Below, one piece after another: positions 13,270 to 24,574 of a DNA stretch of 64,000 nt (its first letter is position 1; each line of letters starts with the position of its first letter). The DNA is from Meandrina meandrites (taxonomy: Eukaryota; Cnidaria; Anthozoa; Scleractinia; Meandrinidae). Location of the stretch: assembly GCA_963693305.1 (NCBI GenBank), contig OY855903.1:21339755-21403754 (forward strand). The letters run 5' to 3'. Below the pieces are notes generated by a model. The model searched no databases. It had not been told where the DNA came from and was given only the letters and a program-made list of their open reading frames with translations. Made by a program: the position numbers and the translations under genes.

Positions 13270-14300
13270 ATAGACAGCTGTCAATCATCTGATGGATACC
13301 AAACATTGTCTCATTGAGTAATCTAGTGGGTGTCAAGCTGGTCTTGATAGTACAGATTTGTGCCAGATTTGATGATGTGGCCAGAATTTATATATAATTA
13401 TACAGTAACATAACTTGAGCTATTGGCTTACCGATTAAGATTTTTGTAATTATGGGAACCAGCTATGGCCACAAATGTCCCTGGTAGTGATGATCAAGAC
13501 CTTTGAAGAACAGATGAATATTGTGATATATTAATATTAATATAATATAAGGTCGCTTAGTACAAATAGGTAGATCATTATGTGTTCTTTTGCCAAGTCA
13601 TATTTCGTGATAAGTTATTGTGGATGGCAGAAGCTCTAGAGCATTATTTTATTAATGCAGAAAAATATATATTAAGGTTTTGATAGACTTTGTAGCAAGT
13701 GTTTTAATGGTACTTCACTTGGTGTTTGTGAAAAAATGGTGAAATATCGTCTATGACATGAGAAGAACATTCTTAAAAAAAAATTCGTAGGTGATTGTTA
13801 GGGCAAAAGGGTTGAATACTTCTCATCAGTTCTAAAACAATTTTGAAGAGAATATATTACTGTTGTGATGTGACACGTAGGTGGAGTGGTTATGTTTTTA
13901 ATGTTATTAACACGGCATTGCACATATTTGCTGCAATTTGACTGCTGTAATTCAATGCTTTTATGGACATTTTAGGTATTCAAACAACCAAAACAAAATT
14001 GGGCTTTATATTTGCTTTAAAAGAGTCTAGGATAGGGTGTTTTCACCAATGCCCGCACAAAGTAGGTCGTGATTGTCTTAATGGCCTACGCCATGATTGA
14101 ATCTAGCTAGGCAAGCATTCTTAATATTTATTGCTGCATAACTGCAATGTATTATAACAATCTTAGACTTGTAAAATATTAAATTATTTTTATGAATTAT
14201 TTTTTGTATGGACTTGTATATTAAGCAAGCAGTTTTAGTAAATGTATATCACCTGATGCAATATATTGGTGTTGTTTCATTTTGATCTAACATATAGAGC
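13270..14300 (+). other. Probable 3' UTR of the TRPC4AP homologue
   Basis: The kilobase after the TAA stop has no open frame of note and no obvious repeat until about 14300. The most plausible polyadenylation signal I see is ATTAAA at 14178-14183; no AATAAA is present in this interval. The transcript end is therefore uncertain. Confidence 0.4.
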
Positions 14301-14465
14301 GTTTTCACTCACGTGACCAGCGGCCATATTGGTTTACCAAAACAAAAGACAATTTTTGCAAAAAAATGAAGCCTAATTCCCCTAGGAATGGCTTGGTACA
14401 CCAATATGGCCTCTGTTTCTTTGTTTTGGAACAGCAATATGGCTGCCGTGACGTCTTTTTATAGT
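14298..14465. repeat. Dispersed-repeat fragment with internal ATATGGC motifs
   Basis: The segment starts GAGCGTTTTCACTCACGTGA and contains GGCCATATTGG, CCAATATGGCC and AATATGGCTGCCGTGACGTC in mixed orientation, giving local inverted symmetry. This looks like a non-coding dispersed repeat. I cannot assign a family. Confidence 0.45.
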
Positions 14466-14581
14466 TTTTGCATCCACAAAACACGTGCATATGCTATGGT
14501 TATACCCTTGCCCTTAGCTTAATTCTTTAAGCCCCAATATCAACATACAAATTCTCCTGACTGATCTCAATACATTTCTTA

Positions 14582-14745
14582 TTAAAAGAGTAAAAAAGCG
14601 TTCTCTGGTTAAAAAGGTTTAAGAAAATATAAGCTTTCGGCTATTCTACTACAGCCTTTTATTCGTTAAAGGCTGTAGTAGAATAGCCGAAAGCTTATAT
14701 TTTCTTAAACCTTTTTAACCAGAGAACGCTTTTTTACTCTTTTAA
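14582..14745. repeat. Perfect palindrome, 78-bp arms with an 8-base loop
   Basis: Positions 14582-14659 are the exact reverse complement of 14668-14745, with TATTCGTT between them. The arms begin TTAAAAGAGTAAAAAAGCG and close at CTACAGCCTTT. No mismatch was found on direct comparison. It lies about 1.3 kb beyond the TRPC4AP stop. It may be a recent foldback insertion, a hairpin RNA locus, or an assembly artefact. Confidence 0.92.
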
Positions 14746-16126
14746 CATGTCATACCCTGGTTACAGTTCAATTTTTAAACATTTCTTATTGTTTAACTTG
14801 GGAGAATTTGTAAAAAGATCAAAGCAATTTCCCTTTAGTGATCATTTTATTAATTCTCATAACCTTTTCTCTTATTGAAGTATTAATTTTGTGAGGAGAA
14901 ATTTGATGTTGGTCACTCTTGGGACTTAAAGGTTAAGCAATGCGATGCACTCTCTAAGCAACGATCTCGAAGTGAGTTGTGGAAAACACTATAGATTCAA
15001 ATCATAAAACTTTTTGTGCCTGAAAACAATCCAATTACATTTTATCAAATACAGTGTTTGGCTAACACTCTTCAACTCACTTGTTAGACTAAGTTCCGAC
15101 TGTTTTTAATAAACAAGAACTTTCTCCTCACGTCATTTAAGTTGTTCCACCTTTGTTGTGGTGTAAATTTATTTTTGGCTTAACATTTTTTTCAAACCAG
15201 TTTGATTTTCATTTCCTTTTGTTTCAGATTATTATAAGCAATACAAGACTATGAAAAATAAAAATTAAACTGGTTTGTCAGATTTTCAACCAAACTAAAT
15301 TTGGGAACTACTTGTACAACGAGATCAACAACCAGTTCTCGAATCAGTTCAAATCTAGGCAAATATAATATAATTTCAGTTCTGTTTTAAAAGAAAGCTT
15401 GAGAAAACTTTAGTAGCACTCTAATTCAGTGAGAGATTTTCAATTTCGTTCTAAAATTTTCTTGTAAACCCTGGGGCAATAATTGAGACAGTAAATTAAG
15501 AGCCTGATTTTCACGGGATTTATCAAAGTCAAAACTAAAGAATAAAAAATACAAGAAGAGAATCTCACTGAAAAAAATGACAAAAGATTGAAATCAAAAT
15601 TCATAGTTAAATTCAATCTGCCCTTCACGCTTCAGTGAGAATCTGTAAATGTCGCGCACGCAAAATGCGCCAATTCGAGGCTTTGTGCAGTAGTCCGTGC
15701 GCTGGTGACATTCTCAGTTTCATTCAGCGAAGTCAAATTCGAAAAGTTTGCAAGTCGCATTTGAATTGAAATACTGTCGCAATGTAGCCCAGAAGTAAAG
15801 TAGAACTGAATCACCACTTACTGGTAATTCGCAAAGCGATCGGCTGTTATGGTGACAAGACGATGGTGCGATTTTGACGGCCAAAAGTCTGAGAAAGTTT
15901 TGTCAACTGTCAACGTAAGTTCGTCGACACGTGCACTTTATCTTCTAGATCTGTAAGTGTAACTATGGTCTGATTTCTACGGTGGCCCTGAATAGATTTC
16001 TGTTATCGACACTGTTTTGAGAAATGCTGTGACTACAAACGAATCTCAAACAGTAATCTGGCTGAAAGCTGGAGAACAATTTCCAAGTAGTAGCTGCTGG
16101 AACTAAATTTTCGCGTAACCCTTGTT

Positions 16127-16230
16127 GTTTCAGAAATGGCTTACATGCATGGAAGCATCTTCACTGCTTTATCAGAAATCAGATGCATACAGTGGTTAAA
16201 GGTATTTATGCTTAAACATGTTTGGGGTTA
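16127..16230. repeat. Segment also present at 55605-55695
   Basis: GTTTCAGAAATGGCTT, CAGAAATCAGATGCATACAG and GTTAAAGGTATTTATGCTT occur in the same order here and at 55605-55695, with small indels. The two copies are 39 kb apart on the same strand. The open frame that covers this copy is not preserved in the other, so I treat it as a dispersed repeat and not as an exon. Confidence 0.6.
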
Positions 16231-16255
16231 CTATACGCGGTTTATCGATGCAGTA

Positions 16256-16350
16256 GACCACTTTTGTAAAGAAACAGTCAACATTACACGGGGCCATATA
16301 AGGCACCTTTGGCCCCACGCAAAGTTGACTGTTTCTGTACAAAAGTGGTC
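16256..16350. repeat. Imperfect palindrome, 95 bp
   Basis: GACCACTTTTGTAAAGAAAC on the left matches the reverse complement of GTTTCTGTACAAAAGTGGTC on the right with one mismatch. The inner part pairs GGGGCCA with TTGGCCCC. This is a strong hairpin with a short loop, probably a small foldback element. Nothing coding is evident. Confidence 0.75.
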
Positions 16351-17836
16351 GGGTACGGACCAATTTTTGACGGATTCGTACCCAATTTTTATCTGTCGTG
16401 TGAACGGCCTTTAAGACAACGTAGAAATTGTTTTTTCGGGCTTGTTTTCGGACTTTTACGGTACGACGAAAATTCTTGTAAAACAGGCTATTGAAATCTA
16501 GCGCGGAAATCTTTGCGATTTATATTGATGACTTGACATTTGTGTTTCGACAAATTAACATATTGGTGGTTTTCACTGTCACGCAATAAAAAAATAAAAT
16601 CGAAACCATTCAACGACAGAAGCTATGAATTTCAGATATTATAGAAGATAAATAGATAAACGATTTGTCCAAATCTCAGGTCTGTGCGTTGCACCGTTTG
16701 CGAGTTATTTGCCGAACCTTTCCACGCAAATTTATAAAGCTCAGTATGGAGACGCCATATTTGTGTCCTTCCGAGGGGCACAAACATGGCCGCCGTAATA
16801 TCAGAGAAACATCTGGAACTTAATTTTCCTATTAATAGCGACTACTTTTGGCTCATGATCTATTACACTTTCACATAAACAGCACTTAGTACACTGGGAA
16901 TGTTCGATCTGCAAAAATGGAAAGGAAAGGCCTTTTTTGAATCAAAACAACTTTGTCACGGCACTCAGCTTGATATCACATACGGCGGAGAACTCGAATA
17001 TTCAAAATGCTCTGTTTTTAAAACGAAGGGCACAACCAAGCTGGAAATTTGCGAAAAGATATATTTTTAGTTTATCTTACACCTAGTGATATCAAAAGTT
17101 TAGCAGGCCTTTTGAATTTTGATTTCAGAATTTTATGACGTAACATGAAAACCCAGAATATCTGTCAAGGCTTGTCACTGCCCGAGACATTGTTATCGCA
17201 TCCAGCCGGGGGGATGTCGATTATGAAGATAACTTTTTGATTCTTCAAATTTGTTTTCTAGGTTTAAGTCGTTTAATATTATATAAGAGTTTCAGCCCAT
17301 ATTTGTAAGAGATAGAGTGATTTTCGACTGCCGGAGTGTCGTGAAACCAAACCGAGATAATCACTCTGGCCAGTCACAAGGGACGCGGACAATCCAGTAA
17401 ACCAATCAAAACTCGAAACAAGTGCGGGAAACGTGTGTCAGCGAGTCGCGATTGGTTTTGATTTTACGTCTAATTGGCTGAGAAACTGGCTAAATATCGC
17501 TTTACGCGAGCTTCTCAACTTGAACCGACTATGCGCCTTCAAAAGAAGGTAACAGTTTATTATCATTACAGGGCCTTGTCGCGTGCCAGATAAACATGTT
17601 GACTCTTATCGCCGGATAACGGTATTTGTCTCCTTATGATAGCTTTATTTATTATTTCACAGTTTCGTTAAAAGACCAGACTTGAGCCCTTAGCGACCTA
17701 GCTATGCTGAAAATTTGGTTTAAATTATGCCAAGGTTTTTACGACGGGTATCTTTCCTATAAAATGAAGTATTGTGATCGGAATGTAGCTAGTTTCCAAG
17801 TCGAGGCCGGGGTGGACAAAGCGTAATTAACAATTA

Positions 17837-17864
17837 GACCCGTAGCCCGCAAGGGCTACGGGTC
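17837..17864. repeat. Perfect 12-bp hairpin with GCAA loop
   Basis: GACCCGTAGCCC is followed by GCAA and then the exact reverse complement GGGCTACGGGTC. It is preceded by AATTAACAATTA, a sequence also found directly before the palindromes at 28960 and 30384, so this is probably the terminus of a dispersed family. Confidence 0.8.
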
Positions 17865-18938
17865 AATAGCCCATGAGGCGAAAATACGTAAAAATACGTA
17901 AAAATACGATGTTCTAGAGCTTGTTCTTTTCTCATTGGAAAAAATGTAATAGCAGGAACGCATCTTAGCTTAAATAAAGCCGGAATTCCAGGGAAATTAC
18001 GAGTGAAGAAAAAAAGTAAGCAAACCTAAGAACCCTTGTAAATAAAGCTGGAGCGATCTGTGTGCATAACTATTCTAATTCTATAACAACGTTTTAAACA
18101 GATCTAAAATGTTAAAAAATTAAAACGACTGAATTTTCGACTGCCTTCTTCGGTCTTCTTAAATGACTCTGCAAATATGCAAGCTAAGACGGTATTGTTC
18201 GTTGCTCCCGCAGGGAGGCAACTAGTGGCAAGAGCCCTTTCAGTTTCTTTTGGGAGATTCTTGAGAAGACAGCGCTCAAAATCAAGATGAATGTTTCCAA
18301 TCCATATACTTCAATCACAACTGAACTGCACGCTGATAAAAACAACTCGTAATACTCATGCAGTCAAATTCAGTTGCGCTTTCAGTCTCGTCATTTCACG
18401 TGCCATAGTTGTCACATTTATTGCAGGATCACTAATAGAGTATAACGTTTGGTGGAATACGCTCAGTTTGCTGAGCAGTAGTACAAGTAATAATTTTCTA
18501 AGATACAAAAACACCAAGAAGTTACTATTGACCGAAAATTCACAAGGTTAAGGCGGTTAAAATTGAGAAAAAATTAGACAGTTTACGAAAACAAAGAATT
18601 GGCAAATATTTTTAATATGCGTCGTCCTGACATAACCCCTTTAGTAGACCACAGGATATGGGAAGTAAGGTCCAACAGCCAGACATATCAGTATAGATCA
18701 TCAAGCCAAACCCAACCATTTTAACTTTAGTCCATCAATAAACGCCTAAAAATATTCTGGCATTGCTCCGTTAAATTTTGATCTCCGTATTGTAAGTTTT
18801 TTTTTCATTTTCAACTAGTATTTCATTTGTCCTCGGTTCTCCATTAGTTTGTTCACTATTTGCGCCATTATATCATAAATAAAATATTGCATCTCTTTCT
18901 AGGGTTAAGGAAAGTTGCTTGAACAACAAGACAAAACA

Positions 18939-19032
18939 CAGGGGTGGATCCAGGGTTTTTCTTAGGGGAGGGTGCACCACATAATACCAGGTGTATTAGA
19001 AAGCCTGCACCCTCTCTCTGGATCCATCCCTG
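18939..19032. mobile_element. Short CAGGGGYGGATCCAG-type MITE beside unit A
   Basis: The left end CAGGGGTGGATCCAGGG matches the reverse complement of the right end CTGGATCCATCCCTG with one or two mismatches. A matching copy lies at 32404-32511 beside unit B, so it was inserted before those flanks duplicated. A related longer element is at 25807-25976. The ends resemble hAT-type TIRs, but I cannot confirm the superfamily. Confidence 0.65.
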
Positions 19033-19100
19033 AAACATATCAGGAAAAATTAAACAAAACAAAACAGACAAACACCAATGTCTTTTTAATACTCCTGCCT

Positions 19101-19106
19101 TTTATT
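19101..19106 (-). terminator. Polyadenylation signal of unit A
   Basis: TTTATT on the plus strand is AATAAA on the minus strand, about 120 bases after the unit A stop codon. The same AATAAAAGGCAGGA context occurs after units B and E, which supports a conserved 3' end. Confidence 0.65.
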
Positions 19107-19226
19107 TAACATCAGCAAATGACAAAGCACACCCAATAACCAGAGGTTCCACTTGTTATATAATTAAGCAATTGATTACAGTCTCATTATAAGCGCTTAT
19201 TCAGGAATTGATGTTCGTCTCGAGAC

Positions 19227-20739
19227 CTAAGCCTGAGGTTTGGGAACTTCCTCAACAAAGATCCGGGACACTGAACCCCAGCCTGTGTAGGCGTCAGCAT
19301 TTTTGATAAAACTTGGGCAATTTCCAACCCAGAATCCCACGCGCACCTTGCCTTTGTCGATGTTATTACAGTGCCCCTCAATATGGCGGACGCGGATAGG
19401 ATTTTCAGACTCTGATGCCACGAACACAACACCGTCAATTGGCAGGGGAGCTGCACATTCAGCACCGTTGAAAGTGAAATACCAGCGTTTGCAGCAATGG
19501 TCACATTTAGTGATTCTAAGGTTACCAGTCCAGTAAACATGGAGCGTTGTGTCAGAGAAGTTCTTGGTGAACATACATTCCTGTACAAATGAATAAGAGA
19601 AAAGAAATCAGAGCACTCGATTCACTTCATTTCAGTAATTCATGACCATTTCAGACGAAGCTATTCAGTAATGAATGATACATTTATTTATGAGTTTCTG
19701 TTTGATTTTGCTGTCAAAAACGTTTCTGGAGTTTTCCTGTTGTGCTTCAATGTTATACTTACAGTCAAACGCGCTGAACCGTAGCCACCCGACTAAGTTT
19801 TTGACATCTTTTTGACAAGTTTTTGATTAATTTGATGGTTTCCGGTTGCACAACGGTTTATACGAACGATCTGTGAAACGTCCAGTTTCAACTGGTTTTA
19901 CAGACCCAGAAAACATCTTCTGTGCGAAAAGTTAAGTTTGACCAAATTTTTGTCGGCATAAAATTTATTTATCGGCAGTTGAACTTGGCATAATCGCTCG
20001 TGCGAAGCGTTGTTTGAAACCCTTTCAAACTCTGACGTTTGAAGACGAATCATGCAACGGTTGATACCTCGCCTTCCATTTTTGAAGGCATCTGATTGGC
20101 AGTTTAAAGCAACCGGAAACCGTAAAACTCATCAAAGTAATCAAAAACTTGTCAAAAAGATGTCAAAACTTTGTTGGGTGGCTACGGTTGAATGCGTTTG
20201 ACTGTAAAAGTCGCTACAAAACAGCAAAACTAAAGCTTGTTTTAGTAAAAGCAGTCGCGTCATACGGAGATAACCCACCTTGATCAGTCCTTTGTCTCTG
20301 TTGTTATTCAAGTCTTTCCATACGCACTCTTTCCAGTTCTTATAAGACATCCCACCAGGAGTCCCAGGGATTCCACTTGTTCCACTCTCTCTGCGCCGTC
20401 CGTTTTGGCCGGGAGGACCCTGGATACCAGCTTCTCCTTTAGGTCCTTGCAGTCCTGGAGGTCCCACTGGTCCTGTCATTCCCGGGGTTCCCTGATATCC
20501 GTCACGACCATCACGTCCATCCCGTCCGGGTATCCCCGGGGAGCCAGGCTTGCCATGTGTCCCGGATTGACATGAGCAGCAGTAGGAAGATGACTTTGAA
20601 TAAAACGAAAATTAGGTTACCGTTGCATTGGTAGTGCCTGGGGCTTATGTCTTCTGTGAAGCTGAGCATATTGAGGCATTAAGAAACTGCAACGAAATCT
20701 TTCCCAGTCTTGTTTAAACAGTGATTGAAAGGCCAATGA

Positions 20740-20798
<59 letters not shown>

Positions 20799-21030
20799 GA
20801 ATGAAGAAATGAATTATTGAATGATTGAACGAATGGATGAATGAATGAATGAATGAATGAATGAATGAATGAATGAATGAATTAATGAATTAATCAATTA
20901 ATCAATGAATGAATGAATTAATCAATTAATCAATGAATAGTACCGTAGTTTGGTCACCAGTTTGCTTGGCGTTGCTGTTTCCCAGAATAACACAGAGTGC
21001 AACCAGCAAAATAAACATTAACCTTGACAT
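19227..21030 (-). CDS. CTHRC1-like secreted collagen protein, unit A, 251 aa
   Basis: Three phase-0 exons: 21030-20944, 20593-20279 and 19580-19227. Exon 1 starts ATG in a CACC context and encodes a signal peptide (MSRLMFILLVALCVILGNSN, about 20 residues). Exon 2 begins with a Cys-rich stretch (SSSYCCSC), then Gly-X-Y repeats from HGKPGSPG to IPGTPGG, then YKNWKECVWKDLN. Exon 3 is the CTHRC1 C-terminal domain: [56 protein letters not shown]. Human CTHRC1 has the same order and similar length (243 residues). Mammalian CTHRC1 is secreted, trimerises through its collagen stalk and is linked to matrix remodelling and Wnt planar polarity signalling. The role here is unknown. Exon 1 rests on the signal peptide, the GT donor and phase; its sequence differs from the other units. 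Intron 2 holds a TIR element and intron 1 holds microsatellites. Confidence 0.88.
19762..20204. mobile_element. TIR element (443 bp) in intron 2 of unit A
   Basis: The ends CAGTCAAACGCG and CAGTCAAACGCA (the latter in reverse complement) are flanked by TA on both sides. The inverted repeats run about 90 bp and include CCGTAGCCACCC and GACATCTTTTTGACAAG in both arms. Pseudogene C keeps the matching intron sequence without the insertion (CAATGTTATTTAAGTCGC near 41571), so this copy moved in after A and C separated. No transposase is encoded. Confidence 0.88.
20740..20940. repeat. ATT and GAAT microsatellites in intron 1 of unit A
   Basis: A run of about 19 ATT units (20740-20797) is followed by a longer run of GAAT and interrupted AATTAATC units up to 20940, ending right at the exon 1 splice donor. 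Length variation here would change the spacing of the donor's intronic flank. Confidence 0.9.
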
Positions 21031-21185
21031 GGTGGTGAGCTTTAAAATACACCAGTTGACTCGATGGCTTACTATTCCAGTGGTCTGTGGACAAGATGTA
21101 ATGAAAGATTAGCTTTATTGCGTGCGTGAAAATTCTGTCTAGACTCGACTGTCTAATAGGTGTACACAGGAGGTATACACAGGGC

Positions 21186-21345
21186 GTTATCGATATCACA
21201 AAAAACACCTGTTGTACTAAAAGCGCGCGAAGGTTAGCTTTTGTGTGCGAGTAAAGATCTTGCGCTATGAGCCGTACCGAACAGAGGTGTTTCCCGACGG
21301 CCACTGTTATCGATATCACAAAAACGCCTGTTGTGCTAAAAGCGT
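21186..21345. repeat. Direct repeat upstream of unit A
   Basis: GTTATCGATATCACAAAAA, then CCTGTTGT and CTAAAAGCG, occurs at about 21186-21225 and again at 21305-21345. The copies are about 120 bp apart and only 150-300 bp upstream of the unit A start codon. This could be a duplicated promoter segment or a repeat remnant. Confidence 0.7.
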
Positions 21346-21839
21346 TCCGCCACTAAATATTGGTTTATATCTCGTTCACGTTTTAAGCAATCCAAAAACT
21401 GCATGCTCATCCCGCATTTGTATGTTTTGGGGTGTTTTATAAATTGTTGGGTGATTTTTGGGCATATTTGGGAGGAGATAGTTTTTCTCAAAGGATTGGT
21501 AAAATTAAGAGAAATAAGAGATGTTGAAGATTTAATGTAGTTTAAAATAAGAATTTGAAGTTAAAAATTATTAGATGGACGTTGTCAAGGCGACACGAGA
21601 GTTTTCTGTAGGGGAGAAGTGCATTCCATATTTTTTTCCTTTATAAGGCTGCCGGAATTTTCCCGCCATGTCAACATTTTTCCCGCCAAAGTGCACTCCA
21701 TACATTCTTGCCAGTAAGGCCGCCGGAATTTTCCCGCCTTGTCAATGCGAGGAAGAGGGATGCAAAAAAAAGTAAAATTCTTCGGATATGACGGGTCTAT
21801 CAAACCTACAGGTTGTGAGTACTTATTATAAAGGGCTTA

Positions 21840-22520
21840 TTAAAATAACATTCTAACCTTTGTGACAAGACTCTTGCCAGCATGAAAAGCTATTTTAGAA
21901 AGTATTTTTCGATTGTCCTCGATTTTGAAATTGGAGACACTAGGCCTTACAGCATGGGAACTGAAAATCAGTGAACATTTATTATAATACAAAAAGAAAC
22001 CGCGTAGAACAAGAAAAAACTACACCAGGTTAATTTGAAATAACTAAGAGAAGTTATATTTGATGAGTTTTCTTAGGATTGAAAAGCAGAAATGTTTATC
22101 TAAAGCGCAAAACAATTAACATTATTTTTATATTATTTGAACCCGAAGATAACACAACTTTTATGGAGCGACAACAACAGTCTTTTTAGTGGATGAATGA
22201 AGTTCTAAAGAGGAATACATGTAACGTATTTTTGGGGGCGGGCGGGCGGGGGGAGGGGAGGGGGGCGGGAGTGAAGAGTCTAGTGTTTTTTAAATTAGCT
22301 GTACGCTTTTAAAGTTTTGATATCTTTGAACTGCAGCCAGCAGCTATCAAGTAAAATACAGACAAGCTTTACGTTCTTTAAATAACATTCTAACCTTTGC
22401 GACAAGATTGTACTGAAAATCAATGAAAATGAATTATAACTCAACAAGAAAACGCGTACAAGAAGAATAAAATACACCAGAATCTATTTTTGATATCTTT
22501 GAACTGCAGCCAGCAGCTAT
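21840..22520. repeat. Local duplication upstream of unit A
   Basis: AACATTCTAACCTTTG.GACAAG and CTGAAAATCA.TGAA occur in order near 21845-22030 and again near 22382-22480. TTTGAACTGCAGCCAGCAGC occurs near 22326 and 22499. The copies are diverged and include no exon. Confidence 0.6.
22234..22269 (+). other. G-rich tract with G-quadruplex potential
   Basis: A nearly pure G run broken by single C or A bases contains at least five runs of three or more G with one-base loops. It fits the usual G-quadruplex pattern on the plus strand. It is isolated in AT-rich DNA between two copies of the local duplication. Confidence 0.75.
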
Positions 22521-23335
22521 CAGCAACCCCCAATGTTCCCCTCATCAAATAATGCTCTAGTGTCACGAAAATCTTGAAACAAGCGTGACACGAGACGGCT
22601 TAAAGAGCTTTTGATTATAAGATACTCCGAGACCACAGAGTAGATTACAAGTTCAAGGTTTTATTGCTAGCTAACATTAGTTGCACTTTCACGTGTATAG
22701 GGTGAAATTTGGAACAAGCTTAATTTGTCCGGAAGTACAGTAAGCTCTTTTGTTTTCCGAATTAATGCCAGATGTCAAGGATGGCGCTAAGGTGCTAAGG
22801 TGTTTTTTTTTTAAATTATGCATCACAAATGAACTCATATTTAAATCAGCTAATGTACCAAGGACTTCGCAAAAATGCCACGCGTTTGTTTTAGGGATTT
22901 CCGTGAATAGCAAGGACTAATCTTCAAAGCAATGAAACCTTATACAGTATCAGTTATGCGGAAAAGACCCATTGGGAACTAATGATGAGTGGAAAATGTG
23001 GGCTAATCTTTCCATCACTCCTGCGTCTTTCCAGTTAAAATAGAAAACGTATAAGAGAACAGGGAAGACGCAAAAAAAAAAAAAAACCACTAGTGAGAAA
23101 GGTTCAAATATTTTTCACTGGCAGAAGCCTAACCTGACTATCAGGCCTTCCTAAGGGAAGGGGGGAAGAGAGGGTCTTCTCTTCCTCCCTCCCATTTTAG
23201 AAAAGCCTGAAACTCAGGTTAGCAGAAGCCCTATGCACGTGGCAAACATTTTGAAAAGAAAATGAAACTTAAAACTGCTGCTCGTCCTATTTAACATGTT
23301 TAAGGTAGACCACGAGCAGTCCCTAATTATTTTTG

Positions 23336-23455
23336 CAGTCCGTACCATCGAGCGTGAACCGAAAGCAAAAAGCTCGCGCGAAAATTGCGCCTCGCCTCAT
23401 CCCCAATTTTCGACCGTTTTTTTTTTCGCTTCACGCGTACGCTCGACGGACTACG
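23336..23455. repeat. Imperfect inverted repeat, about 120 bp
   Basis: CAGTCCGTACCATCGAGCGT on the left matches the reverse complement of CGTACGCTCGACGGACTA on the right with several mismatches. It is probably a decayed foldback element, followed by a CTCCCGG-rich stretch. No coding content. Confidence 0.4.
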
Positions 23456-24574
23456 AAAATAAATATCACCAAGATTATCCGAGAGTCTCCCGGATACAGA
23501 ACGAATCTCCCGTTCTCCCGTGAGGATCACCAAATCTCCCGGATTCGAAAGGAAATTTCTATTCATATTCCCATTAATATTGGCCTATTTGGGGAGAAAA
23601 TTTTGAAATATTTGACAAAATTTTGGGGGTGAATCGGCGGTGCTCTATTTTTAACTCCATTTTGAGGATTGAGGAGAGGTATTTTGACGCAAAATTGGCA
23701 GTCCCCGGGATATTAACTATTTTAGGTTGACGTCTCTGTAGATGTATTTCCACATTTCGTTTGACTGTCCTATTGGACAAGGTGCCATAAAATATAGATT
23801 CTGACACCAATCCGATCAGTGTTTAGAAACAAATACGTTTGTTACTTTTGAAGCCTGTACACGTTTTATGCTGATTAATGTTTTCAAGAAGAAAAGCATA
23901 TCAGGTGCAAAAACTAATAAGCAATTGCTGAGTTTTTAAGAGTGTGTTTGTCCACCAGCTTAGGCGTTTTGATAATATTACTAACAAAGATTCAACCCAC
24001 AGTCTAATATTAGGAATAATAGTTAGGAATAGCTGCCCCGCTGTTAATCATTTTTTTTCTAAGCGTATCCGCTACTACAGTCAATACTTTCGCTTAATAT
24101 TTTGGCTCTTCTATTTGCTAACTTGGTTGAAAATCAATTTTTTGGGGACGTTTACGAAGAAAACACTCAATGACCCTCAATGGCAACGCGTGCATTCTAA
24201 ATTACTTTCGTGCTGATTTTGGACTTGTCTTTTTCAAGGTGGGACGAGGAAAAGCAAAACAAAGCGAAATTATGCAAAAATTCTGGAGGATTAATGATCA
24301 CGTAGACAAGACAGTGACTACACTACAACAGCTTGCAATCATTTTGCCGCATGTTTTGCTGTTATGAGTTATCTCGGTGAGGACAAACTTTAGTTTTTAC
24401 TAAACGTTTTAAACTACGATTTGAGTCCAATTCAATTTATTTGGGGCTAAAGCAAGAGTTACCAACTCGAGAGCTGAGTCCAAAAGAATTCCGAAAGACT
24501 TTCTTCTCCTCTGAACTCTTTTGAATGGTTCTTTTCATCATGTTGAGTCTCCGTTACAATCTTCATTTTGCTTA

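Larger units (their letters stand above)
13270..19100. other. Intergenic region rich in palindromes
   Basis: Beyond the probable 3' UTR this stretch has no exon I can support. It contains a dispersed-repeat fragment (14298-14465), a perfect long palindrome (14582-14745), an imperfect palindrome (16256-16350), a small perfect hairpin (17837-17864), a segment shared with 55605-55695, and from about 17400 the 3' flank of CTHRC1-like unit A, which is duplicated at 30940-32700. Confidence 0.6.
17400..19200. repeat. Segmental duplication: 3' flank of unit A, copy at 30940-32700
   Basis: Long stretches match 30940-32700 in order and orientation. Examples are GTGCGGGAAACGTGTGTSAG, CTGGCTAAATATCGCT, CGATGTTCTAGAGCTTGTT, AGACGGTATTGTT, GCACGCTGATAAAAACAACT and GATACAAAAACACCAAGAAG. 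Both copies run into the 3' end of a CTHRC1-like gene on the minus strand. The match shows that the duplication unit included non-coding DNA downstream of the gene. Confidence 0.85.

Noticed and set aside
19303..19536. Plus-strand frames opposite CTHRC1-like exons (also 33273-33707, 45565-45900, 60165-60428)
   Set aside because: They are antisense shadows of the collagen and head exons, which have the conserved family motifs on the minus strand.
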